A stretch of DNA of 64,000 nucleotides, taken from contig NC_049988.1 in assembly GCF_000003815.2 (NCBI RefSeq), positions 8,498,986-8,562,985 on the forward strand, in the 5' to 3' direction. Under the pieces are notes generated by a model. It was not told where the DNA came from. It saw only the letters and a program-made list of their open reading frames with translations, and made no database searches. The translations under genes were made by a program, and so were the position numbers. This document shows positions 23,151-36,700 of this stretch, in pieces. Numbering within the stretch: position 1 is the first letter of the stretch; every line of letters starts with the position of its first letter. The stretch comes from Branchiostoma floridae. Its lineage: Eukaryota > Chordata > Leptocardii > Amphioxiformes > Branchiostomatidae.

Positions 23151-23570
23151 CATAGAAGTGTTGCTTTATTATGAATATGTGTTGTAGAATAATGACCTAC
23201 ATGAACATGTATATGCTATTTACAAATGGTTGACTTCAGAAGAACATTTTTTTTCAATATTTCTGACAAAATCTTAGTCATTATCATATCTCAAAGGCCG
23301 ACAGTGTGTTATATTAGAATATTTCTTCAGATTTATTCTAGATATGAATGGGTCCAATCTTTTCCTTTGGCAGTAAGTACATACAGTGTCCTATGTGGGA
23401 ACATCCCACTTGGAATGTGGACGAAGTAGCAGCAGTGCAAGGCATACCATTTCCATAATATCAACACTAACTCCTCCTACTGTATACACTACATGTTCTC
23501 TATGCCTTGCTGTAAACAAGATCTGTTTTCCAATTTGATCTATCACTGATTGAAATTTCAAACCATTGAG

Positions 23571-23918
23571 CAGTGTTCTAGCCAGCCTGAATTTTTTTTC
23601 TTTTTCCCGTTGATTTTAAATGGAAATCCTGTCGAGCACCGAAGGCATAACGATCCTATGGGGGTTTGGTATAATTTTGAAATATAGACACTCTGAAACA
23701 CTATTTCCTGCATTTTGAGTGGCAAAGTTTGCTGGTAGAGTAGACTTAGCTTGCTTCCATATCATCTGTGATACATTTCTGGAGATGTTTACAAAATTTA
23801 TTTTTTTTTACATCATTACATTCCGATTTTGTCAGTCACAGAGGACGGAATGGGTTTTGTCCGTCCTTAGTTGCAAAATTCTGTCAGGACAGAAGAACGG
23901 ACGCTGGCTAGAACCCTG
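23571..23918. mobile_element. hAT-like MITE (348 bp, 8-bp TSD)
   Basis: The termini CAGTGTTCTAGCCAGC and GCTGGCTAGAACCCTG are inverted repeats. The flanking duplication CCATTGAG (23563-23570 and 23919-23926) is perfect. CAGTG ends plus an 8-bp duplication are typical of hAT. The element at 39691-40009 is a second family member. Confidence 0.9.
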
Positions 23919-24503
23919 CCATTGAGTGCAATCTGTACACATTTGTACACATCCTTTAGAAACAAGAGATTTCTCAGGCTTCAGATTTTGATTTTGTATT
24001 CTTTTGTTTTATCGTTTTTTTATAAATGTACTATCTACAGGTAGCATGTTACCATACATCCACAAAAATGCTACGTTTTGTACATGTAAAGGCCTTATGT
24101 ACTTCACTGGTCTTGGAAATGTCGTTTGGTACATCTTTAAAGTACAAATAGGAATGATACAATATACTTCTTCAGTAACAGGAGGAATCTCAATGGATTC
24201 TCATGAAAATACTTTCCAGGCTCCTTAAAATACTGTTGTCTGCAGCAGGTAGAAAAAATTGATGGAGAAAGATGGAATGAACAGCAGGTCTGAGCAGAGG
24301 AATAAAATTCAAATAATAAATTTAGAAAAAAATTCCCTCCCACCAAAGTAAAAACATCCTTTAAATGGAACAACCCTCATCTTAAACCTTACCATTGCAA
24401 GCTGATGCACTGACATAACTTTGTGCCTTTTTTACCACTTTTTAAACCGCCTTGCTTATATGATAAGTCAATGTGTCATTTTCTCCATGCAGAAACATCT
24501 CTG

Positions 24504-24761
24504 CTATACACTGTTTTCCTCCATCCTCTCCTCCAGACTGTCCTTCTCAGGAATCATGGGCATTTTCAGGCCGGACATGTGCGAGCCGTTGGTGTCGTTC
24601 TTGTGGGAGGGGTTGAAGGGCACGAGCTCGGTGCCGGTGGTTGTGGTGGTCGTGGCAGCGAAGAAGGACTGGGAGTGGGAGCCGCGGTGCTGACTGTACC
24701 TCCCGCCGCGGTTACGCTCTGCCTGGAAGTTCCGCCATTTTCTCTTGACCTGACCTATGAC
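24504..24761 (-). CDS. CTR-like receptor, exon 13: helix 8, tail and stop
   Basis: The acceptor is CCTGGGTCACAG. It encodes [20 protein letters not shown] and then a polar tail with a threonine run (ATTTTTTGT), PFNPSHKND, and the end EERMEENSV before the stop. The VKRKW-x-x-F helix 8 fits calcitonin receptors. The tail is 85 residues, uninterrupted, unlike the plus gene, which has an intron here. Confidence 0.92.
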   Translation of the reverse strand, partial: VIGQVKRKWRNFQAERNRGGRYSQHRGSHSQSFFAATTTTTTGTELVPFNPSHKNDTNGSHMSGLKMPMIPEKDSLEERMEENSV

Positions 24762-27700
24762 CTGTGACCCAGGAAGAAGGGAGAAATGGGCAGCAAGAAT
24801 TTGTAATATCAAGGAGGTGGTAATATCTACTGATGTGAGGGAATAGAAAATACTTCTATTTGTGTGAAAAATGTATTGCATTGACTGAGATGATATTTCA
24901 TTGATACACACAGTAGGGATAGAAATATCAAAAATAATTTTGGTAAATTATGAGACCAAACTTGAGATAAAATCTATTTAGAAGAGATGGAAAGTTCTGT
25001 TAATTGGTGTGAAAAAGCAATCTTTTTTCATACCAAAACTGGGATAACACATTGTTGGGACGCATCATGTAAATCAAATAAAAGCACTGGAGTATGTACA
25101 TGTAGCTCTGCTCAATATACATGTATATATGCAACATTGTTCAGCTACTCAAACGGTAAAAAAAACAATCACACATCACACATGATTCAGACGATTATAA
25201 TGATTGAAAATGTTTGTGGCACAGCCAAATATTGGAACAAACAACTGGCGAAATGATATCAGCACCCATTTCTGACAACCCACATGTGCACACATCTTGA
25301 TGACATCACGTGGTGGACACTTTTTGAGATGGCGTCTGTTGGTCAATACATCATTGAAGCTGATGGGACAGTTAAATCTGGTTTTGTCTTGCATCTTGGA
25401 TGTCTAGAGACACAAAGTGTGTGGCCTCACCGGTTTGGACTTGCTGGAAAGAGCTGCCTGGAAACGCAGCTAGAACACTAACCCACTTGATCATATTTCT
25501 TCACTTTCAATGTCAGCTTTTTTTGGCGTTCCTTCTTACCATTGATGGATTCAAAGCTTCTTTTTCTGTAATTGAAGGCTGCAAATAAACTGCCAGCAAT
25601 ATGCACTAAATTTAATCTTCGTGAATGCAAGTTTCAAGCCATCCAGCCAGCAGATGCAATCTTTGTAATTCATCCTTGAAATGTCATCAAGACATGAAGG
25701 CATGGGACGTCAAATAAAACTTTTGCAATTAACAAAGGCACAAAGCAGCAAACACTATGAAGACTACTGTGGATTGAGGTAAAAAAAGACAAATTTCAAA
25801 GTTTTTTGCTCAGGTCTCTCAGCGCTTCACAGCAAATGAATTTGGTATGATTTGCGCATGATTGCGATTGGAAAAAAAATCAGATGATCATCAAAATCAG
25901 GGCAGAATTACACGAACACACACAGAACACAGGGACGGTGAGTGGGAGGGGGGAGGTTTCCAGGATCAGAGACTTACGGGCTACACGGCTGTGTGACGGG
26001 TGGTCTTTTCGCCAGTTGTGTTGATTCCAAAGGGGTCATTTTTGGGGTACTTCTCTAGCACATTCAGATAAAACCACTTATACAGAACGTCCATTACCTC
26101 GCCGTTGAAGAAGCAGTAGATCAATGCCACGAACAAACCCTAGAGGGGGACAAAAAATCAATGATGTACAGGGCAGTTGAACATCCCACGGAAGCACCAA
26201 TATTACAACCATTACATAGAGGCCATTACGACCATTACATAGAGGCACCAAAGCCTTGAGAAAATAATTGTCTTCATCCGTCATTCTTCAGTAGCCTGGG
26301 TTCCATCCCAAAAGTAGTTCACTCTGGCATTTATTATACACTAGTATATACAGTCCCATCTCTACTATTCTGTCGGGGAACCTTGACATCTCTAACGTCT
26401 GGAATCGTCCAAATTTTGTACAAGGGAGCTGATTAGTCTCTGCACATGAGCAAATTAAGGAATGGGTTCAAGCGTTCATTCACACAGGCATTCCAACAAC
26501 CGAAAAGCCCTCAGTCTGCTTGTGGGAGGGCCTGTTGTCATCAAATGAGCGCTCTAGAACCCATTCGTCATGACCTGACATTACCACCAAACGGATTATG
26601 CAGTTCTTTAGAAGGGTAGCAGAAGCAAACATATAATAGGAGCGAATTCCTATCTACATGGATGGTACCAAGGCTAATTCTTCAGGAGATATAATATACT
26701 GAACAATCAACTTGATCATAATAGTCTGCTATACAATACTATAAGTATTTCATTCGGTAATGGGGTTTTAAACTCAAATGAAAGTGCACAGTTTTGAAAA
26801 TTTTTGCCTTTACGTTATCATTATCTCTATGAAAAGAAATGACGTATTGTTTTGGGTGTGAGATTTTTTGGTGAAGGAAAGTTATGCTATATATATATTA
26901 TGATGATGATATTATATAATGTCAAGGTGCAAAGCATTTTCTTTGAACTTGAGGTGCAAGCATAATTTCTTTGCCACCCATTGTTTTAAAGCCTTGAACA
27001 CAACCAAAGTCAGTTAGCACTGTAAATCATTTAAATATCCCAGTAATCTATGCTGACAGTTAATAACGAGATAAACATAGTGCCTTACTACTGTTCTGCT
27101 TTAATAAGATCACTTGTCTGTAACTCTCCTAAGTTTACGTTCTGAAGTGATTGGTCAACATTATTGATACTGAAGAAGGCGACAGTGGTCGTTGAAAATT
27201 TGATCCGTGTATACTTTTGTGTTGGAAGAAAGTCTAGCATTGTACTATGATTACTACCAACATAGATGAGCTTACATGGTAAAACAATATACAGTACTGT
27301 AAATGCAGAAATGTTTGCGGTGGATTAATGTTCGCGGTTTTCGCAGCCACCACTTCACCGTGAACTCAATCCACCGCGAACATTTTTCTATTATGGTATT
27401 AGTCTGCAGTGTATGGTGTTACTGCGAAATTAAAACCACCGCGAAAAGTTCTTTTTCCCGCTACGGCAAAATTAAATCCCCCGTGAACTTAAATACATTT
27501 ACAGTATTCTAAGACTGTTGTACCTGATAGTTCATCAGGACAGTGGAGGCATAGTCGTAGATGACCTCAGCGGTGGTGCCGTCGGTCGGTCTGAAGGGAA
27601 CCACGACAAACTGGACCCCCAGCAGAGGCACCAGGATCAACGTGGCCCGCACGGCTTTCCTGGTAGGGAGAAGATAGACTTTGATCATGGATTTAAGGTT

Positions 27701-30700
27701 CCAGTCAATCTAAAATCTCATCAAATACCATCATCATCAACTGAAGGCAACTCTAATTTATCATCTTAGTCCTTGGGTGTTTCAAAGTAAAGATAAACAA
27801 GTAGAGAGGGAAGGAAAACTTGATTCTACATGGTCCTGTCCTTAGTGCTGAAATGTGATTCTATGCAACCACCCTCTAACCTGGACTTTACCCCCCAACT
27901 CTTTTTTGACTTTTGATGTTTTTATTTCAGTACAGCATTAATTTTGGTTATTAAAAAACCAAGAGACAGCATTTGTGTAGCTTTAATTCAATTGTCTCTT
28001 TGGTCCTCTTCCAGATAACTACATGTATATCACTATTTCGTACATTGTAGATTAAAGGTTTTAATTCACCTGAACCTCTTGTTACAATTTTTGATACATT
28101 TTGTTTGCCAATAGTCAAGTAGACCAAAAGGTGCATTCTAGACTAAGCATAAGAGAGCAAACTAAGACAAAAAGGTTTAATCATTAAATACTGTAACTGT
28201 TTGTATTGAACACACACAAGGTAGGAATAAAAAGAGATTTCAAAGGTGGACTCTTCATTGATTCCCACCTGCATATCTTTCAAAACATTCTGTATTTTTA
28301 AAACAACATTACTGGGAGAGTATGTACCTGTAGGAGTTGGTCTCGGGAGTGTTGGTGGCTCGTAGCTTGGTGATCAGCACACGAAGGATGTTCAGCAGGA
28401 AGAACAGGTTCACCTGTGAGGGAAAAATGTATCATCCTCAAACACCTTTTCAACTTAAAACAATTACTATCTCTGCAATAAAATCATGAATGAAAATGAA
28501 AGGCATAAAAAAAGAATGTAACATCAGCTCTCATAATTCCATTGGGTGCCATAATACTGCCACATAGAAATATGTTGTTATAGAGGCCTTCTCAAGATTG
28601 TCTTGAACACCTACATGTAAATATAAAGTGTATATACTGATGCTGCATCTCTTTCAATCACTTTGAATTCATGTACTTTTTCCCATGTGTATATGTATAC
28701 GTATTACATGTATGTCACTTGGTGGAATTGTGAGAATTGATGTTACATGTAGATATATTTGTAACTTAAGTGCTATCTTCAAAGGATCCATTTATTTTAA
28801 AACTACTTGACTCATCAGTCATAATATGAAATGTTCCTGATAGACTTGTGTTTACATAGAATTTTCAATGCTATCAATACCTGCAACACAATCTATATAA
28901 CATAGAGGCCATTAGTGTCAAGGTCATGATTGCTAGCTCCAATGTAAGATTTTTTTACTCTAAAGAGTTCAGCCATGTATGGTAAGAAGCACTCCCCTTA
29001 AAAACCCCCCTAAGTCCCAAAGAACAAACTGTTCTTCCATTAACAACATCCCTTGGTTCACATGAAGTTCCGCTGTACTGCCAGGGGCTTAAAGCTTAAT
29101 CATCGGCTTTGGTCAACCTAATCCTCTCTATAAGGGCTTAACTTCCTCCCGGGGATGAGAAACACCAGCAGGTAGAGTACAAAGATGCCCCCGGGACCCT
29201 TAAACCCCACATCAGCCGCAATCCATTTTCCTTAGATAATACCCAAGTCTCTTGAGACTCAGAGGAAGCAATAGATCTTGTTATATATCAGAGTCAATAG
29301 AAGGAAGCTGTAGGCACAAGAAAATCAATATAACGTTACATGTTTGTGGTCCTTCATTTACTGTCTTCAACATGCTGGTTTATCGAAAGAATTTAGTACG
29401 AAAACTATTGCGCAATCACATCATAGTGTATCTCTATCCCTATCTGCAACTGTATCCATATAGCTAGTATGTAACTGCCCTTGAGCCTAACTTAATAGCT
29501 TTGTAGGTTTGTGGTACAGCAGCAGCTGGTTATATCACACTAAACAATCTGTCACACCTAACCTTTGCATAGCGAGCTACAATGTATAAGGAATTGTTTA
29601 GGCTGTCTAATAATTGATAGCAAATTTTTTAACACCTCGCTTCTGGGTTGATAAATCTGGCACTTGAGCCATTCCTTGTTCTTTTCTGAGCTAGTATTAG
29701 ATACTTAGTAGTCGGTTCATACAACAATTTATTAGTCATTCTGCACATCATGTATAGTCTGGACATTATTCTTGGTCTTCAACTGTGTCTTCAAGTGGCA
29801 TCCACCCTGTCTAACCTAGACAAGAGCCTGTATGGCCAAGATATGGCTCTGCACCACATTTGATATCAGTCTGTACTAGTCTGCGTAAAACGATAGAGAT
29901 GTGCAATTTCTGCTGGTTAATTCCAGCTCACAGTTACGTAACCTTGCAGAATAGAACTGTAGTATCCAGAGACAAGTAAGCAATAAAGCAGACTAAAGGA
30001 AAGCTACAGGCCTATCCTCGTACTTTCTCCAACTGATATCATCTCTTAAGTGAATGGCAGCTTAGCATGGAGGATTGGAAGGCAGCCAGTGTGCCAAACA
30101 AAATTTGGGAAGTGCTAGACTGCAGAATCGTGACCAAAATCGTGAAGTGAAGTGAAGAACAGTTTAGCACATTGTTTTGCTCAGGTATCCAACCAATCCA
30201 GCTCTAAAAAGGGTTGGAAGTTTACAAGTTTCAGGAGGTACAAAGTACATGTAGGAAATGCAACATACATGTACATGTACCCAATATGGAGTCTCCATGC
30301 ATGGTCAAACTTACCAACAGGGCAGCAATGATTGGTCCCTGGTTGACATACAACAGCTTGGTGCTAGCATTGATCCAGCACCTGGAATAAAGGGACAGTT
30401 CATTATTATTACTGTATGAAGAGAACAGATTCCCTAAGATACAATGATTTTAATGTTGAAACTTATTGGAACTCGGAGCTTCACTAGTCTAGTACTGTGA
30501 GGCTGCTACCAGTTGAAGAACAGCACTAGCACAGCTCTTTCAAAGTAACCCCATCAACTCTCAAACTGTGCTTTTATTCTATCAGGACAGGAACAACTGT
30601 AGTAATGGCATGTTGTACCAATAACCAGACAGGCACCCACCGGGTCATACTACTATTGAAAGACAAATATGAATGCTCTATCGCCCTAAAGCCTTTTAGA

Positions 30701-33700
30701 CTCTCAAATCCCCGTCGGGTATTTGCTATGGTATTGTTCTTGCAATGATCCAGGTAAAATACATGGGCAGTCCCTACTTCTATTTCATCATGACTGTACC
30801 AATAGAATATGGTACCATCAAGGTAATGGGCTGCTCCCAGGTCTAACTGCTATCGCTTGATCTTCCTGTACGTTTTTCTTATCTCAGCCATAATTCTGTT
30901 ACACTCCAGCCATCAGGGACGTAAAGTGCACATCAATATCCACCACATTTTGACCCGATGCACAATTCTGCGGTATCTTCAATTGTCTCTGCTTGTAATG
31001 CCCCATCTGACTAGAAATCTATCGTAGCATTACATTTCTGTCATGGCGATACATCATGAGCAAGAATTTACTAGAAACGTAGACTTCACAATGCCGACAA
31101 ACTGCCGTATTGAGAAAAAGACAATGTAAATGTAGGCTTTATAAATCGAGTTGCCATTAAATGTGAATGTTTTCAGCATTGATAGCAAAAATGTGTTGCA
31201 TAAGCAGATGGGTATACTGTCAGAAAAGACAAGCATTGTGAGTTATTTTTACACTCTCTAAAAAAGAGAGCTTTGAGGCAATTTGGAGTGTGACTCTCTC
31301 AATATTTCCAATAAAAGCACAGTCAAGCCATAAAATGAAAGCAACTTACTCTTTGTCGTCAGCATAGATGCTTCTGACCACAGTGTAGATGATAGTCGGG
31401 ATGGCTGGGAAGCCTGGGGCGAAAAAGATGTCAATAGTTTGTCAGGATATATCTACAACACATATCTTTGAGTTTTAGAGCAAAAACCTGATTTTGTTGT
31501 AAACTTCTGACACTGTGCTTTAGTCACTGACTCAAATCCAACTAGTTGACTAATAATTTTTTAAATGTAAACTATGCAGATTGTGCTTCAAGACAATATG
31601 ACCAAACCTCAATCTGAACTTACACCTATCGTTCTGAAATGTTTCAAAGTTTGAAATTGACATACCGTACGCCAAAAAGCAGTCACTCAAGCAACTGGAT
31701 ATGATTTTGGAAATGGTCAGACATTTTAGACTGTCCATCCAGTGTCTTTCATCAGCGACACTGGAAAAATCCTGATTGAGAGAGTTTTTATATCCCAGCT
31801 GTGAACTAACATGCAAAAGAGATCTAGTTGGAGGTCAGGTTTATCCTAACTAGGAATTAATATGCAAAAAGGAGAGGAAGACAAAGTTTTAATAGTCAAA
31901 AGGAAATCGTTGCAATGGCTGGTGGGTAGAGTGTTTGCCTTGCATTTGGTAGCCCATGAGTTCGATCCCCTGCCAAGTCATACCAAAGACTTTAAAAATG
32001 GTACATGCTGCTTTCTCTGCTTAGCACTCAGCACTAATGAGGAAGAGTACTAGTATGAAAGTTAAAAACACATCATTACCAGTGGGCCAGCCCCCTGCTG
32101 TAGTGGCTTGCACAAATGTGTGGCCCAAGGGCTACTCAAAATGGAGATTTGGGCACCACCCCTAAAAATCTGCACAGATGTACGGGCAACTGTAACCTTT
32201 CTAACAAGGGTAAGACAAAAAAGACTACTGTAATTCCTGATTTTTTCAATGTACTGTTATGTTCACGGTTTTCACGGTGACGACCGTAACGTGAACTTAT
32301 CATTACTGATAACAAATAATTCACAGAATTTTTTTATGTGCACTTGCCAGGACAGTGAACAGTGAACATTTAGTACCGGGAACAAGATTTTCTCAGACCA
32401 TGAAAGTTTGATACCGAGAAGACAAAGTGAATTACAGTATGTTGAACATACCCCATCCTAGCAGGTAGTACCAGAGGAGGGAGCCCTTCTCAGAGAACAC
32501 GGCCACCACGATGAGGGTGTGCAGGTAGATCCCCTCACACAGCATCCAGAAGTAGTTACACCCCAGGGCATACTGGGTCAGCACGTGCAGCACACGACAA
32601 GACACCTGGAGAGACAACCAACAGGTGTTACTGCTCATCCTACACAGCATCCAGAAGTAGTTATCTTTGTCATCTTAGCATCACCATGAAGATTAAACAG
32701 ATGCATGTGACTCTCATAATTCCACCAGATGCCATAATACTGCCACATGAGAAAAATACTATCTGGTGATACATGAATTTAAAAAGATGTACCAATGCAG
32801 CATCAGTAAGTCTATAACAACTTCTTTCTGATGTTGCGGTGTAATGGCAAAATTGTAGACAACCTGAAGACAAAAAATAAATGGAAAAGCTTTAAGGTTA
32901 TTTCCAGATTATCATGCTCTTGTACATTTGTATGTGTAATTTTCAAATATGGCAACTTAGAGAACATTTCTTTCCTGGACCTTGTTCCTCATTACCTACC
33001 TGTATGTATGTCACACATACAACATCTTGAATATACCATGCACTTGTTTGTAAACTCTGTTAAGTCTCACAGCTACAGGAACTATATAGGCTGTTTTTCA
33101 AAATGATGTTTTCAGTCTACTACTTCTCATCTGCTCTGTTATATGTATTATAAGAAAAGCAAGCCAAATGGATTCTATCTGAAAATAATCACACAGTTAT
33201 TCTTCATAGCACACATTGTGAGAAAATGTCAGACTTACAGGGTTCTGTTTCAGAAGCTGATTATCAGGGACAACCACAGTGAACCAGATGATCCAGAGGA
33301 TGGAGTTCAGGATGAAGGCAAAGAACAGGTTCTTATGGATGGTGATGCGGGGGCAGCTCAGACTCCTGTACAACAAACATGATAGAAGTGATGAACACTT
33401 GATCTACTTAATAGTAATTAACATTAACAATCATTATGTATATTCTTCACATGATGTCACTGCTGTGTCCCCCAACAAGTTGGTGCTAGGGTGGGTACTG
33501 GTACAGAATATTCAGGTGCAGATACAGTCCAGGTCCAGATGATCAGGTCCAGGTCCAGGTCCAGATGCCATTGTATGCCTCTAATTTTCGTTTTAGATAT
33601 TCGCTGGTCGATATCATGTATTATATTCGTACCTAACTGATTTTACACGTACTTTTATCTTAATGATTTGCCTTGTTGGACATAGATTGAATGCGTTTGT

Positions 33701-36700
33701 TTTAATGTGATATTGCAACTGCAATTCAGCCGTCTGGCTGCGAATGTAGCGATATGTTTTTGCTCAATAAACCATTACACAGATCTGGACCAGACCTGTG
33801 AATACTCAAAATAATGGTCCATTTCGCCCAAAAGCAGTTACTTAAGCAACTAGATATGGTTTTGGAAATGGTCAGATGTTTCAAATAGCATCCACTAGTT
33901 TTTGTCAGTGCCTCTTTTAGAATCCAGCTTATCATAGTGTTTTCAGACATTTACCAAATGTTACTATCTTCTTACTCTCTCAACTTCTATTGAACTTCAC
34001 AGCTCAAAAAGGAAAATGCGAGGAATGCAAAACTTGCAAATACAGGATGGATTCAAATGCTGTGAAAACATTCTATAGGACTTAACATAATGCAGGGAAT
34101 TTTGATAAATGTTGTCAAGTTTTAACAATGATCTTTGACCTAGGGGTGCACAATATTCCCATCACGATACTTTGGCTAGATAGTACGTTAAAATCCTAAT
34201 TCCCACACCTCTCAGTATATCATACAGTGCCTATTTACATTTTGATAGCCCTTTGGCCTTAGTCACCGATTGCAAGAACTTCTGCAAGCGTTTATCCCTC
34301 TGGTATTGATGTGTGTCAACTACAGTGTACCTGACTTTCTCATAAGAACTAATGAGTGCTAAGCAGTATGTACCAATTCAAAGTCATTGAAATCACCCGG
34401 AAAGGTTTTCAACCCATGACCTTTGCAAAGCAACTACTCTACCGCAAGCACTTCCAAGAGTGTCAGATGGCTTGGCTTAGGCACTGATAAAGTTTGTTAC
34501 TTACTTGAAGTAGAAGAAGATACCCAGTGAGATGACGAGGGCGATGAGAGACAATCCATACCCTGCCAAGGTGATGTACAGCAGACGCAGGTGACGCTGT
34601 GGCAAGGAGATATCAGCATAAACCGGTTACACTCCAGATCTTAGGGTCATCATTTACCATCAACAACACTGAAGAACAGCCATACTGACTGGAATATTGG
34701 ATGTGCAAGATGGGATAAGATATGAAAGGATGAAAGTTCTGATTATCAGATACATGACATTTACATGTAAGATGCTTATTGGACATTGACTTGAAGCAGC
34801 ATGGATGATGAAACTCTTCAAGCTTAAGGCCATAGATAGGCAAGAGCATCTTCATAATAATATTGGAAATGCCAATCTGTACAATCATCACAAACTGTCA
34901 AGAAAGGCTTTCCATTTTTCATGGAACAATATGATATCCTGGTAGCATCAATGGATAGGCATTTCATCTTACCCTCTACATTGCTCATGCACATAGATGA
35001 TAACCTTTCTATAGATTTATCCTTCATAATTATGATACAGAAATATCAGGCCTGTATAAAACCAGAGATGCTTTTGTTAAATAAATGGCAGATAACAAAC
35101 TCATCTTTATAATTTGAAATACTTGAGATTCATCAAAGACTATCATAAAGGCTTTCTATTTTGCAACCAGAGCACGTACCCCAAACGTGTAGATTTCAGA
35201 CACTTTCTTATTTAATGCATGAGTTACCAGTGCAGTGGGTCTGACTGCTTTTTATTACCACTACATAAAGATAAATCAATTGTGTGTGCTACAAAGACGA
35301 ATTCATAGAGACACATAAAATCTAACCTAGTATATAGTCATAAAAGTACTGAGGAATACAATCATATTCACCAGTCATGTATCCTTTGATTGATTTTAGA
35401 AATTCATTTCTGGTTATGGTATTCAATATTCCATCTCAATTGGGTGGCAGTGATATAATCATTATTTCTGATGACTTTCTGCACTATTGATCTATCTCAA
35501 CCAGGAATCAAAACATACCAGTGCTACTAATGTATGTTGAATACTTTGATGCAAGTTATGTTGGAGGGTTACATTAATTGTCAGTAGCATTTGATAATCT
35601 AAGTCTATTTGTGATGAGGATTGCAAAATCAGGAATGTCATGTGATCATGCAGTGCCTACTTTGACCTTTGATAATCTTCTACAATACGTGGCAAGATAT
35701 TCAAATGTCACTGCAGCTGAATGAAGCGTACTTGAAGCAATTACTTTGCACTCAAAGTCTGGGTGTATTCTTAGCTTAAAAGTTGGTCAGGCTAAGATGG
35801 ACACTAAACCTTTATATGAATGAATGAGCTTTTATCATAATAATTGCTCGAAAATTGTACGAGGTACAATGTATGGCAACAACTAGTAGATAACAAAAAT
35901 ATTCAACATCGAAGATATTTCACTCTATTGGCAAAGTAAAGACTTTGGGGATCATGATGCAATTACAACACTTTAGAATGTAAACATTGGATTTAAAAGC
36001 TTTCATCTCTTCTATTCCATCAAGCTCTTGATTCACCACTCCAGTTATCTAAAGCATTCTCATGTTGTATTATGTTGCCTTTTGCTCCGACACAGGTATA
36101 CCTGAGTGGATGTGTCAATCAATATGTGCGGATCATGAGGTGCGTGCTGAGTGTCATGACACTTGATGAACCACTGCGGCTCCGTTCTGCTTTCAGACAG
36201 CTGGGCATTCTGAATTATTCATCAAAGTTGAAGACGGTACCATCTGGATGGTGGTTCCCTCCTATGTTCGCTTCTGCTACCGGTCTGGAGACCCGCACAC
36301 TCAAACCTTTTGGTGGTGATGTCAGTTAATGAGCGAATTAAGGATTGGGTTTTAGAGCACTTGTTCAATGACAACAGGCCTCCCATGAGCGGATGGATGA
36401 CGTTTTGGGTGTTGGAATGCCTGTTCAAACGAGTGCTTGAACTCATTCCTTTACTCGCTGCTGTGTTAGGGACCAATCAGTGCCCTCATCCAAAATTTGG
36501 ACAATTCTAGATGTTAGAGGTTTCAAGGTTTCCAGACAGGTTAGCTGAGAAGCGACTGTATACACATAGTGTATAATAAATGTCAAAGCAAACTACTATC
36601 CAAATGGTACCCAGGCTAAGGTACCATATTGCATCAAAGGTCCAAAAAACACTATGAATGTTTTTTTTTTACCTATGTCTAAGGACTGATCAATTCTTAC

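Larger units (their letters stand above)
21440..24503 (-). other. Possible long 3' UTR of the calcitonin-receptor-like gene
   Basis: There is no coding potential. AATAAA on the minus strand occurs at about 23164 and 21453. The region is AT-rich and holds a hAT-like element and a LINE-like fragment. Which signal is used cannot be told from sequence. Confidence 0.35.

Noticed and set aside
24423-24767. 114-codon and 90-codon plus-strand frames
   Set aside because: They are antisense shadows of the last exon of the calcitonin-type receptor.
31404-31413. Alternative acceptor for exon 8, 9 nt further in
   Set aside because: It would drop the conserved GFP after GW and break the exact 131-nt correspondence with the plus gene; the outer acceptor also has the better pyrimidine tract.
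36222-36510. Overlapping frames of 66-85 codons
   Set aside because: They lie inside the MULE-like MITE copy and are not conserved with the copy at 26292.
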